Assembly (NCBI RefSeq): GCF_019721995.1
Contig: NZ_BLYC01000032.1
Coordinates: 1-34,531 of the forward strand
Source: Bathymodiolus japonicus methanotrophic gill symbiont
Lineage (GTDB): Bacteria > Pseudomonadota > Gammaproteobacteria > Methylococcales > Methylomonadaceae
DNA length: 34,531 nt
Reading direction: 5' to 3'
This document shows positions 34,465 through 34,531 of the stretch, in pieces. Below the pieces are notes generated by a model. It saw only the letters and a program-made list of their open reading frames with translations, was not told where the DNA came from and made no database searches. The position numbers and the translations under genes were made by a program. Each line of letters starts with the position of its first letter. Position 1 is the stretch's first letter.

Positions 34465-34531
34465 ATGGCAAAACCACCTAAAATAAACCTCGATACACCA
34501 GCATTGTGTATTTCAGCTACTCAATATTGGG
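34465..34531 (+). CDS. Start of an unidentified gene, runs off the window
   Basis: The frame MAKPPKINLDTPALCISATQYW is open to the window end. Its ATG straddles the right target duplication of IS copy C, so the insertion separated it from its original leader (aagtaggggtttgctataaac before 32925). The element end gggaac lies 12-18 bases upstream and might serve as a poor substitute ribosome-binding site. The product is too short to identify. Confidence 0.5.
   Translation, partial: MAKPPKINLDTPALCISATQYW

Overview
The window looks like chromosome of an AT-rich gammaproteobacterium that assimilates C1 units by the ribulose monophosphate (RuMP) pathway, most likely a methanotroph of the order Methylococcales. 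The main reason is the cluster 3-hexulose-6-phosphate synthase, 6-phospho-3-hexuloisomerase, transketolase, two unrecognised genes, transaldolase (19.9-26.0 kb). Housekeeping blocks also fit Gammaproteobacteria: smpB / ratA-rnfH / bamE / fur, rsmI / lpoA-yraN-diaA-dolP, and metG / apbC. This assignment is inferred from gene content; no species is claimed.

Layout. 1-2140 is a mosaic of broken mobile elements and repeat fragments with no intact gene. 2163-8127 is an ordered core block: smpB, a sodium symporter, ratA, rnfH, bamE, fur and a lipoprotein-export pair (one LolC/E-type permease plus LolD). 8128-15150 is a second mobile-element region: a decayed ECF sigma gene, a complete 1.5-kb IS4-family element with 8-bp target duplications, a 340-bp MITE-like element with long inverted ends, an IS66-family transposase split by a 292-bp repeat, rnpB (minus strand), and another DDE element with 6-bp target duplications. 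15216-19631 is core cell-envelope and division-associated genes. 19921-25997 is the RuMP cluster. 26165-31111 holds metG, apbC, fabI and a hypothetical gene. 31370 to the end is again mobile debris, ending in a second complete copy of the 1.5-kb IS4-family element just in front of a gene that runs off the window.

Most interesting point. Between tkt and tal lie two adjacent genes (23335-24027 and 24033-24689) whose products share a short motif, [ST]-[GS]-V-x-[KRE]-Y-[LVIM], present four times in the first and eight times in the second. The first appears to be a single-pass membrane protein with a secretion signal, a duplicated 21-residue periplasmic motif, and a cytoplasmic tail carrying the shared motif. 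The second looks soluble. I do not recognise either family. A membrane-anchored plus soluble pair of multivalent motif proteins inside the formaldehyde-fixation cluster suggests a scaffold or clustering system, but that is inference only. The intergenic DNA after them carries three successive palindromes, two with perfect 20-22 bp stems.

A second theme is nested repeats. At least two short non-coding repeat families, several IS fragments and a recurring 12-14 bp motif at fragment junctions have been inserted into each other, into an ECF sigma gene, into an IS66 transposase and against the stop codon of bamE.
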